A stretch of DNA of 64,000 bases, taken from positions 20,362 to 84,361 of the forward strand of contig JAUIFE010000034.1 in assembly GCA_030429565.1 (NCBI GenBank), in the 5' to 3' direction. A program made the position numbers and the translations under genes. The stretch comes from Holophagae bacterium (lineage in GTDB: Bacteria; Acidobacteriota; Holophagae; Acanthopleuribacterales; Acanthopleuribacteraceae). Shown in pieces: positions 61,201 through 64,000 of the stretch (positions are counted from its first letter, which is position 1; every line of letters starts with the position of its first letter). The notes beneath the pieces were generated by a model that was not told where the DNA came from, did no database searches, and saw nothing but the letters and a program-made list of their open reading frames with translations.

Positions 61201-61217
61201 GTGGAGGTGCCCGATGA
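40254..61217 (+). CDS. Giant secreted repeat protein (6987 residues)
   Basis: ATG at 40254 follows AAGGGA by 8 nt and opens a short Sec signal peptide (MSLLWFMLFCLQSNG); an ATG at 40218 has no such site. Regions: about 1-740, beta-rich N-terminal part (CARDB-like NEVYTLVMNIVNRGEVPLEGF near 380); about 743-846, SbsA-type Ig-like domain; about 850-2800, roughly 20 carboxypeptidase-regulatory-like beta-sandwich repeats (LRGTVRDADGNPVAGATIYA, VAGLVRTTAGTPIEGATVVV, YRGRVLDLDGNPVADATLQI); about 2900-3100, bacterial Ig-like domains; about 3115-6900, ten Gly/Asn-rich repeats of 350-520 residues. Each long repeat carries SHGGYGG, GGSILLEG, GGGGRIAL, GAGTVFYR, WPNGRLVVDNNGT and LDNFQLTVHFPL blocks. No membrane anchor or C-terminal sorting signal is seen. 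A giant extracellular or surface protein is inferred; function unknown. Confidence 0.85.
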   Translation: MSLLWFMLFCLQSNGEPLTQTTFVQARSGLRLTPEKQAVLLDPNGPPVVFNLSYDGAFQADMTFEAAVIGPGLDTPYPVSVPAAEGRISLTREPFSEEGVYHLINTRLVRAGQVIAFAEPDRAEIQVAENFVLSEVQVTPLSRQDLVDRGYLFSDEDYYTVEFELALMIGSKEENVSVPVAFPKKETESFQPVILEDPFKPYLRMLTFPVSGERQGLPPGALPDPPSAQQYIPGLILIPGNFNYLRSHFDVTALVLNAAPEGFDVRVSQLQARLRLPDPTRYGLPLTLRDEALKDMVFPGEDGILGTGDDRDFILPGEKAEAGYVVIGNIPGMYDVEVEVTGEVQLPQETQPVNTVTRGQIFVRSPEFNVNFEHPDAVAENEVYTLVMNIVNRGEVPLEGFSVTLDPDTLVGCELYNTHPVQQAPDIPVGGTGQIRYDLRAGLSGTVISSYFKIEGAVQGALQLRVGVGEIGQRISPYVVHFPEIFHTEFPLYLTDSLRQFAKTGLDIAQMTESELPQGLVPVTPSAVREFNSLALFTARAGTMGFSDGEQLARLFSLWVRSVNDYAPLDAVRRRQINVGTSNPEPAFARAFAETAGLDDTSLLRLLAQENETLSNLFVLMVDSDEAVDVLLDGRNQTAAGSRTTPFSTRLALSPTRTLFWLQAGETVPRFSVQRRDVGQVNAAITALFPSTDGGRQLARQSAIAFDTQLEISFDLAENTLRLAPRDGLSERISGTLIPPKPFVLKDVRQVDPTVLPGADIFGRDLLFSFSKPLDLNSLDSIEEHILINGKSAVDAKLQPDGLSLIVSARMPLGPYHPITYELREPAAKSGEQLSTLSGTIQGSPWFIGCSVLGRIVDRNGTDLANAKIFHWKPDPNEEYKWRIFETATLDAEGRYQFAFSPFPVFSDTANEKLRTLKIGVLLEDGRYEEREFYPAGAGQQLVADFSFLQQGSLRGTVRDADGNPVAGATIYAVNQSNELSAVLTETDEFGRYRADGLEVGQVLVKSSHQKIIGYASGYLTQNNSPLTVDITIANPSSALSGTISVLENGEARPLEGAIVAFILQNGLTGSIRIGSKSYPYTVITTTDADGGYSLPENPVGNGFWWVYAPQYGYFERLIAVIEGEDQVIDHQYDGNPVPRGTVAGLVRTTAGTPIEGATVVVDGKLGQTNALGRFAIDHVERGLNHQVTARHPDYGRGTFSLFFDSERDETSEIVLRRPITVSGRFVNAAGEPIPFADIFNPPYPMVIEPLTQTDADGYWSATLPQPGTYAITTVDWPHIAAVDNLQVTESGADQVLLQQWETADLRVRLVNSAGQPVVAKVGVRSMLPNDFTLALGLPALKLSHIDQFTDPQGEITIRDLNVGNFEVWGESGLLGETETLRSILEPQADGAEPRTVTLVFPDSLEPANLFGKVFDSDGIAPAPAGTVVQVKGPGLEARVRTDAQGNYRFESLVQTDEPVRISIIAGHPDSGRYDTAWVDLNQDINFRYDLSLRTKGTAEVRVINGDGTPAVNAAVEVTYRDVTFVPPTEPSALGDMKEEPIRETGQIVAGTEFLSFDDIPTGPFTVRVSSGNGLVGLRSYVIPVDGGVVPLTIKLEAASQISGVFLDHDDAEIPAAEIQLLERSRLLQQRLSDDDGRFLFPDLPMRSYRLNGTNPADGLQGNLEVVTSPYQPQAEVVLRLDDVAGLEGTLFHEGEPVPNAQVTIENRGLRVVTGSGADGRYRFRNLPLGDYEIRAESPSLLGKIKTGVTLDQAFVIHQRDLTFGRLLDVALYVAGADGLPVDGLLVTVENLDYKQVVGNSATTTAAGIALLTDLPTGTYRISGSHPAEAVPLSGRFTITEADSEPAERAVQFTGWGAISGVVSDTTGQPLAEPVHVNFEYRINGKRTAQTISTDSAGAFRLDRLPVGSQIDVTAVNVATQKAATREIELTQHREEAEVNLTFRTATYVAGRVSFADGSAAVGADVWVNEPYRILVQTDDMGEFLLQPVLEGETTLYAKARDSERKAAVTLDIAVVNGAPVPVENLDVSLGGVANISGLVTYSDGTPLRTGNVTLEVTDLDLTLNTLIQGDGRYHFTQVPLGDYSLRALDRRFDKLSEPVLTSADSDGATVTQDLIFQPSYELTGRLMGTNGAQPVDGGLVELWRPDPDRPEDLTLIYAAYSDRDGYFRIEHVYPGPYQLVAEDPALTGNYSAPFTMPNEDLDLPAISLRTRAWMLGSLTDGDGDPFILGTVTLTQNGRATTKRLNPDGTFDFEELEVGSYALSYNLNGGWIQGQTSGLLTPGANSVPIIEVATHSLTGRAILIRTPAAKPSVQVTVNNKTRAATLNAAGDFVFDGVPADQALNLRLQYAGHQRNLTLDPLSADRELGDLYLDTTPPSIAFADNGATVTSTPYRMVFNLTENDPDSAVDVQAGQVSVNGVDISDGFTNDGVSLVADFDPFPAGFVLGNNQIQVTVANQHGAQATAEFQLTLDLNGLGLVVQLRRGGNPVIGQVRLDDGTWRTTDDNGRLSYNGIVPGRHSLKARDGEFGGRAGLNLVDAVNQTETIDLTPFGNYRGRVLDLDGNPVADATLQIGAHQEHTNSDGTFLFDYLNLSDHILVVSHASTGTALQPAALSQNGETLDLGDLNLEALGAVAGIVFDDDGVTPIGGASLRLQVAGLPAQLEQTTVSGSDGRFQFDNVLARDFTVSATSADGQRSDAAGGTVSGQNQTAQVTLILSPAADLIGRLLDRDGAVVGATEVAAVSAGLRVTTVSDDAGRFSFNGLPYGEYQLQVEARDLLQYLNTPQTVDSDSIDVGDLTLITDQVPTINAFAFPDRYDLATRPQILLNAADDRALARYVLSFSGAYVGSVGGNLNGTDVERAISPAIPGTATEGVITWRLTVLDQWRQTAILEGQSTLVYDSGGPSLTLNEPQAGATFLEGDTITVAADATDPAGINRIEATLNGNAVGSDNTRPYTIDFLAPGVVDPEVQTLSVTAVSARGLSTTVTRDLLISPRSSAGGPQVSLRAPENGIPLPFNLQGGLLLAVNAAAEDADGLESVLVEINGNAVHNAAVSGTNAVIDERLPLPAEFSDAADVLVEVTFTDLGGNPTKVITRVINAPLADDAEVFSAANPLTLESWDVRLRDKTVVLAGGAHIIDGAHQFAALVLVNDAQLSQTATSSDSSLPAWTDLTLTAGLVIDFGAAIDLNGKGYRGMPPGVGSGSVHSAHGGLPYGGTDTSYIYGSVFEPSKPGSRRGGGAVKISADSLWLAGDIHANSQLTGSYLGSGGSIWLTGTTFAGRGQVTANGFFDAYLGSTSLGGGGGRIAIYGPFSGEAQAFGGINAGAGTVYLRHNDSDRLVVANHPEAVRFNLTWLPTLTDVVVGSEVYVTDEISPQGIPRQVLSFIDPPVLTPDVFIGQRAFNSAAPDSSARIANQTDTRLFSQGETRFGDFADGDLLSVAFAVDHIEVRDNAHFRLDHDPGAVFSVTNAHLDFGTRSMAFGDGRLLFGDRGQVTGHLTLADALTITDAASPRFNGSLRLPELTINTGRFEINGSLDADRLVVAAEAVLATPNETDDAVMYLTAPVMEIDGRLESTHTRNSANYRDNANRYHASHGGFGGGGGFVEYDTQTTLGSLYQPETIGAVYNNNFGSGGAIRLDFDSLNLNGAINTNGQPNSRGAGGSILLQGQTLSGDGDLAADGSQGYYTGGGGRIAIRVNDITAYRGAVSAVGGNYSTSNIKFKAGAGTIFYQTDTWPNGRLVLDNQGTISRPGSTYLPSLGRHVLSEAGGGATLNLDGLPAFNALAGLHLLLEDGRTARIGGNDETTLQAASGQNFPNLTAGDAVHGLHVLDVLEVHGNANLKTDDHLRVLQQLIADDGAIDAASISLPAGFSYRDGSLELFQDPGLTDLELDNFRLTVHFPLNLNSLTLTNGAELYSTTDVVATTTRVLDGTLIINGALRGDSLEVAETGTLRTPNAVVDAGLLIEVAQIDIAGNILAHSNPNSGNADNRYRGSHGGYGGQGSQVDLNVQQTYGTLYYPQTNGSARTTIDQPGGRLHLRFTNLNLSGSINVDGNAINSPGGSILLEGQRIAGSGALSANGFGGYSSAGGGRIALLVEDLQNYDGAVTAFGGVYGSNNDNFQGGAGTVFYRNSQWPNGRLVVDNNGTTARAGSTTLPGLGQRTADSATGGDSISGFGYPAFNSLHGLYLIFPDGSEQRLERHSQNELFPAEGATFPSLAVGDTYSAVHIFDVLEIQGNAQLRSIDGIRVLEEFIIGEGGIDTPDLDVPTDTVLRDGSLELFENPGYTSLALDNFQLRVHFPLNLESLRLENGASLTSEHLIESSSTDIIDGTLTLDGTLRGDRLLVAANGMVQTPENRADAGYFLDVTEIEVAGALRAHANPNSANGDNLYHATHGGYGGSAGSIDYDVQRTYGSLYQPENGGGGSYRSGQPGGHIRARFSTMTLSGLIDVDGIGTRSAGGSVLLEGQSFSGTGPISANGYTNSYTGGGGRIALLVEDQAGYSGLVTAYGGRQNTSRLDFQAGAGTVFYRDATRWPNGKLVIDNNGTTTHPGSTTLPGLGERTLSEDSDGSALAGDFPAFHDLIGLHLLFPDQSLHRIAYHDSTRLLPAEGSTFPALAAGETYRGVHLLDELIIRGEGQLRTVDGLRVLNRLEVAGGGIDSPALEAPADFIYTDGALALYQDPGLSELTLDNFHLTVHFPLNLTNLTLRNGATLTATRDMDVAVTVIEDGSLILNGRLHGDSLNLAATGRIQTQINLRDAGLVLDVTDMTLAGDIIGQSTSNSNNTDNRFFASHGGYGGVGGQVNYDNVATYGSLYRPQTIGSAQYNGTGPGARVHLIFDQLDFSGTINVDGSAARSAGGSILLEGNRLVGAGNLSANGRSEYYTGGGGRIAVLVADQSGYSGGATAFGGGYNTSNLGFQAGAGTVFYRDADRWPNGRLVVDNNGTLSRPGSTTLPGLGQRTAANAGDGTSITTTTLPEFNGLTGLHLRFADETTVPVGSHDANTLLPASGQSFPAVAVDESFSGIHIFDVLEIRGNANLKTIDGIRVLSELVQGEGTIDTPDLDIPGNGGMSNGSIELVEDPGYDFYELDNFQLTVHFPIDVERLQLRNGSSLTTANGTIIAGSIDVDALSSLNTRLNTPGISLRIVADDITVAGTIRAVGNAMTDNPDGMHNGSHGGQGGSYRNRNLAPSYGSFYEPRDAGTGTIPGGFIEMEFNTLQLDGSIDADALAGNGYSSGGAIMLRGNVLRGAGLLTAKGGANFRDASGGGRIAVHVPDTGAFTGTAEAYGGHPGINVDQYRAGAGTIFFRTDVWPNGRLIIDNGGVNSLPASTTILGVGEQVQYEPTGEPLFYGGDLPRRGGLRGSQLVFPDGQTRVITENTATTLTVANDDQSLPAVTEGDVLTGLHVLDVLEVRGGANLRSIDPIRIEQNLILDNGLIDTPSLTLPTNYQFANGSGELTVDPGLPNLTLDQYDLKLSVPIGLDNLTLRNGANLEINQPIAVAQHIEIGAESSIFSRMTTDDLNPDNRYRSSHGGHGGGFSPAASVLGSPYLPQTSGRGNSTARTAGGTIELTFATMTVDGSVEVDGTTNGAGGSILLRGQSINGAGRISANGGTEFRGAGGGGRIALLVEDLSQMGASVTAYGGRAGIGPASYNAGAGTILYRNQSQWPNGRLVIDNNGTVTRPGSTELVSMGTIQVAEDSLGARIRTELLPPYNALTQMWLRFPDGSSHRIGSNSEDTLYPETGASFPPVQAGETLTAFHRFDVLEVRGEGQLTTIDGLEIVQDFRFEGGSLAAGDLQLPADAGLRNGSLDLYSDPGLSDLSVENFQLNLHLPLTLDSLSLGADTTVRSGHTLNATRIDIAATATLQGLRSELVSSDETGYRNSHGGLGGAVDTSDYGTHGSFYRPRNSGRGDYPSMIGGGQIHLVFDELQLDGTLNVSGSGRTAGGSILLEGNRLLGGGSLQADGAAEFRNSGGGGRIAIHVNDLSAFSGTWSARGGRAGIGPAQYNAGAGTVFLRTPNEWPNGRLIVDNGDTETVPGSTRLPGLGSFILEQANSADEIRGSGFPALGGLTGMHLVFESGETVAIGAHSSDTITPLSGSFPIQSEGSEVFGLHRLDVLEIHGLAQLVTDDAVEVLQGVVWNGGALQTGTLQLPAGTVLNAGSLQLHTDPGLRDWVLDDFQLDTTFAADLDSLQLRNGAGLDLRQPLAAGTIDLASGTRITARDQGEAANPDNRYHSSHGGYGAVVDYDTVSTLGNLYQPLTHGRASGANVYGGGAVSLDFQTLTLEGDIDVSGTNHGAGGSIFLRGDVLTGSGNLIANGGSEYRSAGGGGRIGLWVEDVSGHTGQVTAFGGRSGINVANYNAGAGTVFYRNQNQWPNGRLLIDNDGTVSPAGSTRLPSLGSFFLEGADGDRIYGEYPAYRALVGMRLINDLGDETAIIDQDAESIQVADAAALTAVTTYFGLHQFDEVEVYGAANFTTDDGVRVLERLVVADDSNYTVAFEDSPAAEKTDRRFSDRLEFDRGVRHYRGDYQLHPNEALVLREPTRYGTLVVPAGTSLTAHASLEVETLVISGGNVRITPSRIGNQAGLQAGRVQLEAGRLAVASLLCGELRIGRHAFLGPPLATGVLRLDTARLHLAGTLGSSEGQTWLVHPDGADTLAVNGGTMLGITAMHGGILKGADLRAADLTVVGALTLTDCQLQVESIAVDALALQRSRIKPTATQEKLEIHVGGDLVIDRDSAIDLDGLVRKPGYPAHGGLPQGFGVDPNGGRTYDSPFHPTQSGRGTAAGGALVLHARELLLEGRISAAGRDFSSGGALLLHLDQLLGTGRIDVAGGTVGGRHASQVRAAGGGRIAIHLKKALTFAGAIVTGQDAAAGSLVVTQPDQTPLTLNGWGADAPIADAGFTGYPVLTAPPPDASDGDTWLWLTTPLEPTDVAGLWLHHRGHAVRVIQAVRHNGQLGVQLAASLEIGAAPIRFDLPNSGGAR
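49872..60960 (+). repeat. Ten coding long repeats within the giant gene
   Basis: The SHGG anchor of successive repeats falls near 49872, 51025, 52222, 53428, 54628, 55774, 56845, 57904, 58966 and 60520. The period is about 1.2 kb for the first four intervals, then about 1.06-1.15 kb, and 1.55 kb for the last. Repeats 2-5 are most alike and repeats 1 and 10 most diverged, as expected from internal tandem duplication. Confidence 0.85.
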
Positions 61218-64000
61218 ACTCCGCTCGCAGCCACCTTCACCACCGTCAACCTGAGCTTTCACACCTGGGATTTACCTTCATGATCAAAACGTTTGCACAC
61301 CTGACTCTGCTCTTCTGCGCCACTTTCGGCCCCGCCTTGGCCCAGACCGACCCCTCACCCGCCCTGCCGCCCGAGCATTTTGCCGCGCTGCAAGCGCCGG
61401 TGACCGCGCCCGCCGAATGTGGCGGCGAAACCGTCGTGGTTGACCAAGAGGTTCGCATCGATTTCAACGTGAGTCCGCCCCGGGTTGAAGGTGACCCCGA
61501 CCTCATCCCCTTCTTCCGCTTCGAAAACGAAAACGACCGCCCCAGCCGGCGCCGTGCCGTTTTCACGCTCGGCAATCGCGCCCTGCACCTCACCAACGGC
61601 GCCGTCATTCGCATGGTCCAAGTACCTACCGAAAAAAGTCGTGCCGCCACCCCCAGTCTGACCATCGAAACCACCTGTCACATTCAGGTCGATGCCGGCG
61701 CCGCCATTGTGCTCCAAAGCGATAACGCCGACACCGGTGATTTGCGCCTCTTCGCCGGCAACGGCCTGACCCTCGCCGGCAACGTCGCCAATCTCGTCGA
61801 AGGGACCTGGGGCACCGCCGGTAACCTCGCCCTCGTCAGCGGGTCAGGCGATATTCACGTCACCCCAAGTGGCCGCATCCAACTCAAAGGCGCCCAACAA
61901 GGCGTTGCCAATCTCAACCTGCTCGCCTTCGGACAAGGTGGCGACATCCGCATCGACGGGCTCGTCGACGCCTGGTTTGAAAATGGACGCGCCCCCGAAA
62001 TTGAGATCGTCGCCTTCGCCGGCCGCTTGTTGATCGACGGACGTAACCTGCTGGGCAATGACCCGGACACCCATCGCCGCCTCGCCTCCGGCATCAGTGT
62101 CCGTTCCAACGGCGTTCCGGTTCCTGGCCGCATCCACTTACAGGCAATGGGTTTAGTTGAGGTCAAGGGCTATCGTAATGAACCCGTTTTTGACGCTGGG
62201 CCGCTGCAATTCGAGCTGGTTGATGAGATGCGCAACCAAAGCACGACCATTCCGCTACAGGTCAGTCTGACGGATCTAAGTGACGGTAACGGCGTCGCCG
62301 TCAGCTTGGCCGTCACCGCCGGTAGTGGTGATATCGAAGCCCTGTTCTTCAACCTCGCCGATGAAACCCTGCTCACCCAACTCAACCTCGTTGGTGAAAT
62401 CGTCAATCAGAGCAACATCAGCGCTAACGCTGTCAACAGCGTCGGCGGCTTCTGGATGCAACCTCCGGGTAACTGGGATGTCGCCATTGAGTTCGGCCAA
62501 ACCTGGCCCGAGGACGACATCCACGAACAGGTTCAATTTGAAGTACGCGCACCTGGCTTGCGCGCCCGCGACCTTGTCGCCGCCCAAAGCGAGGGCTGGC
62601 GCCTCGGCGCACTCATCAAGCCACCCAGCGCCAAGGTCGGCAAGAACCGCACCGCCGGTGTCGCCCCCACGACCTCACCCGCCAAAAACGACGGCCTGGT
62701 ACGCATGGGTCTGCTGCACCCCCCTTTCGACGCCTTGACCAGCTACGGCACCGTCGCCGTCAAAACCAAACCCGGCCTGAGCGACGCCATTGGCGGCAGC
62801 ATCACCGTCGTCAGCCAAAACGGCAATGTCCAATTGGACGGGTACGCCCTCGATAACGGCAACGACAACAACGACAGTGCACGCCTCATCATTGACGCCG
62901 GCGAACATGTGAACCTCGCCGGCGACGGCAGCGCCCTCACCGCAACAGTGATTGACAACGGCGGCCGCCGCGGCAACGGCGGTCAAACCCAAGTGCGCGC
63001 ACGCCGGGGTCGCATCACCGTCGCCGCCGGTGCCTTAATCAGCGCCACCGGCACCACCGGCGCCGGTAGCAACAGCCTCATCGCGTGCCTGGGCGTCGAT
63101 CAACAAGGCCAAGTCAATCCGGCCGATACCAACCCCAACGACGACAGCGGCACCTGCGCCGTGCAGTTGACCCTCAGCATCGATCAACCGGCTGAACATG
63201 CCGTGATCACCAGCCTGCCGCTCGCCGTTCAAGGCAGCGTCGCACCCGATGCCGCCGAAGTCCTGTTACAAGGCTCCTCACTGGGTACCGGCAACGCCAC
63301 TTGGCAAGACAGTTTGCAACTGGAGCAAGGTGTTCAAACCATCACCGCACAAGCGCTGTGGTCAGGCCAACAGGTTCAGGTGACGCGCACTGTCACCGTC
63401 GACACTGAGCCGCCAACCATTGCACTTGAAGCGCCCGACAACGTTACCTCGGGAACCGACCTGGTCTTCGCTTGGCAAGTGACCGACGCCGTCAGCGACG
63501 TCGTCGCCGCCATTCATGTCAACGGCCAGACCCTTTCCACCGATGCTACCGGCCAAATCACCTGGCCCGTACCGCTCGATCCCGAGTTCACCGAGATTCG
63601 TATCACGATTGAGGCCGCCGACACCGCCGGCAACACCGCCGCCACCACCGAACACCTGGTCGCCGTCGATTTTGCCGCGCCAACCTTGGCCATCACCACG
63701 CCCGCCACCGGCACCGTCACCCGTGCCGACAACATCACCGTCAGCGGCACCGTCACGCCCGCCGGCGCCACCGTCGCCGTGAACAACGTGAATGCGCCCG
63801 TCGTCGACGGCACCTGGTCATTGGTGCTGCCGCTCGCCGGCGAGGGGTCGCTTGCACTCGAAGCCGTCGCCACCAGTCGCGGCGGTCAAGTTACCCAAAC
63901 ACGCACCATCATCCGTGACATCACCCCGCCCACGATTGAACTCAACGCGCCCGCCGAGGTCGCCGCCGGCACGGACCTCACCTTCACCTGGAACGCCGTC
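61214..64000 (+). CDS. Large secreted protein with Ig-like repeats, 3' end beyond window
   Basis: The frame runs open for 929 codons to the end of the window. ATG at 61214 overlaps the giant gene's stop (ATGA) and follows GGAGGT by 5 nt. An internal ATG at 61280 would begin the classical signal peptide MIKTFAHLTLLFCATFGPALAQ directly, but lacks a good ribosome-binding site. The N-terminal about 500 residues have repeated hydrophobic-strand patterns resembling a beta-helix (LRLFAGNGLTLAGNV, IQLKGAQQGVANLNLLAFG, GGDIRIDGLVDAWF). From about residue 650 come bacterial Ig-like/glucodextranase-B-like repeats starting PPTIALEAPDNVTSG, PTLAITTPATGTVTRAD and PPTIELNAPAEV. It is probably co-translated with the giant protein and also extracellular. 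Family and function are not known. Confidence 0.85.
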   Translation, partial: MNSARSHLHHRQPELSHLGFTFMIKTFAHLTLLFCATFGPALAQTDPSPALPPEHFAALQAPVTAPAECGGETVVVDQEVRIDFNVSPPRVEGDPDLIPFFRFENENDRPSRRRAVFTLGNRALHLTNGAVIRMVQVPTEKSRAATPSLTIETTCHIQVDAGAAIVLQSDNADTGDLRLFAGNGLTLAGNVANLVEGTWGTAGNLALVSGSGDIHVTPSGRIQLKGAQQGVANLNLLAFGQGGDIRIDGLVDAWFENGRAPEIEIVAFAGRLLIDGRNLLGNDPDTHRRLASGISVRSNGVPVPGRIHLQAMGLVEVKGYRNEPVFDAGPLQFELVDEMRNQSTTIPLQVSLTDLSDGNGVAVSLAVTAGSGDIEALFFNLADETLLTQLNLVGEIVNQSNISANAVNSVGGFWMQPPGNWDVAIEFGQTWPEDDIHEQVQFEVRAPGLRARDLVAAQSEGWRLGALIKPPSAKVGKNRTAGVAPTTSPAKNDGLVRMGLLHPPFDALTSYGTVAVKTKPGLSDAIGGSITVVSQNGNVQLDGYALDNGNDNNDSARLIIDAGEHVNLAGDGSALTATVIDNGGRRGNGGQTQVRARRGRITVAAGALISATGTTGAGSNSLIACLGVDQQGQVNPADTNPNDDSGTCAVQLTLSIDQPAEHAVITSLPLAVQGSVAPDAAEVLLQGSSLGTGNATWQDSLQLEQGVQTITAQALWSGQQVQVTRTVTVDTEPPTIALEAPDNVTSGTDLVFAWQVTDAVSDVVAAIHVNGQTLSTDATGQITWPVPLDPEFTEIRITIEAADTAGNTAATTEHLVAVDFAAPTLAITTPATGTVTRADNITVSGTVTPAGATVAVNNVNAPVVDGTWSLVLPLAGEGSLALEAVATSRGGQVTQTRTIIRDITPPTIELNAPAEVAAGTDLTFTWNAV

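Noticed and set aside
40254..61217. The giant protein as cargo of the HlyD/TolC exporter at 2551-7006
   Set aside because: It has an N-terminal Sec-type signal peptide and no RTX repeats or C-terminal secretion signal, and the operons are more than 33 kb apart.

Overview
The window looks like the chromosome of a Gram-negative bacterium with a moderately high GC content (my impression, not computed). The envelope type is inferred from a TolC/HlyD export set, Sec signal peptides and very large secreted proteins. No rRNA, tRNA or universal marker gene is present, so taxonomy cannot be read directly. The ABC-2 permease/M1 peptidase fusion, GPGEF-type beta-propellers, multi-kilobase secreted repeat proteins and hairpin-rich dispersed repeats would fit an Acidobacteriota/Holophagae-like or similar large-genome marine bacterium. 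That is a weak inference.

Layout. 1-1018: 3' part of a beta-propeller gene. 1019-2550: non-coding, with minisatellites and the first copy (A) of a hairpin-rich dispersed element. 2551-7006: tightly overlapping three-gene export operon (ABC protein, HlyD, TolC). 7007-8562: three more element copies (B, C, D), each followed by a tandem array. 8563-13082: ABC ATPase plus permease/M1-peptidase fusion, closed by a strong hairpin. 13156-34896: every gene is on the minus strand. These are an AraC regulator, a multidomain GH71/99-like lectin protein, a SAM methyltransferase-like protein, three paralogous membrane-anchored proteins with a pRiA4b-ORF3-like gene between them, and two tandem 1322-residue secreted beta-propeller proteins. 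35643-64000: plus strand. These are a YegD-like Hsp70, a damaged Septu-like (PtuA/PtuB-like) ATPase-HNH pair, a 6987-residue secreted repeat protein, and the start of a second large secreted protein that overlaps it by 4 nt and runs off the window.

Most striking observation. A ~160-bp non-autonomous inverted-repeat element (MITE-like) occurs at 18405-18564, 26035-26194 and 38312-38473, with a decayed relative near 14038-14275. The 38312 copy sits inside the HNH nuclease gene of the Septu-like pair. Removing it together with one 5-bp flanking duplication rejoins a 33-codon fragment (which starts in an ATGA overlap with the ATPase gene) to the HNH domain exactly in frame, giving a 291-residue protein. 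The partner ATPase also lacks a standard start codon where its conserved N-terminus begins (ATA). The locus therefore looks like a recently inactivated defence system.

Working together. The two transport operons are self-contained. The minus-strand block is mainly secreted or membrane-anchored proteins that have expanded by local duplication. The right third is dominated by a giant surface or extracellular protein operon.
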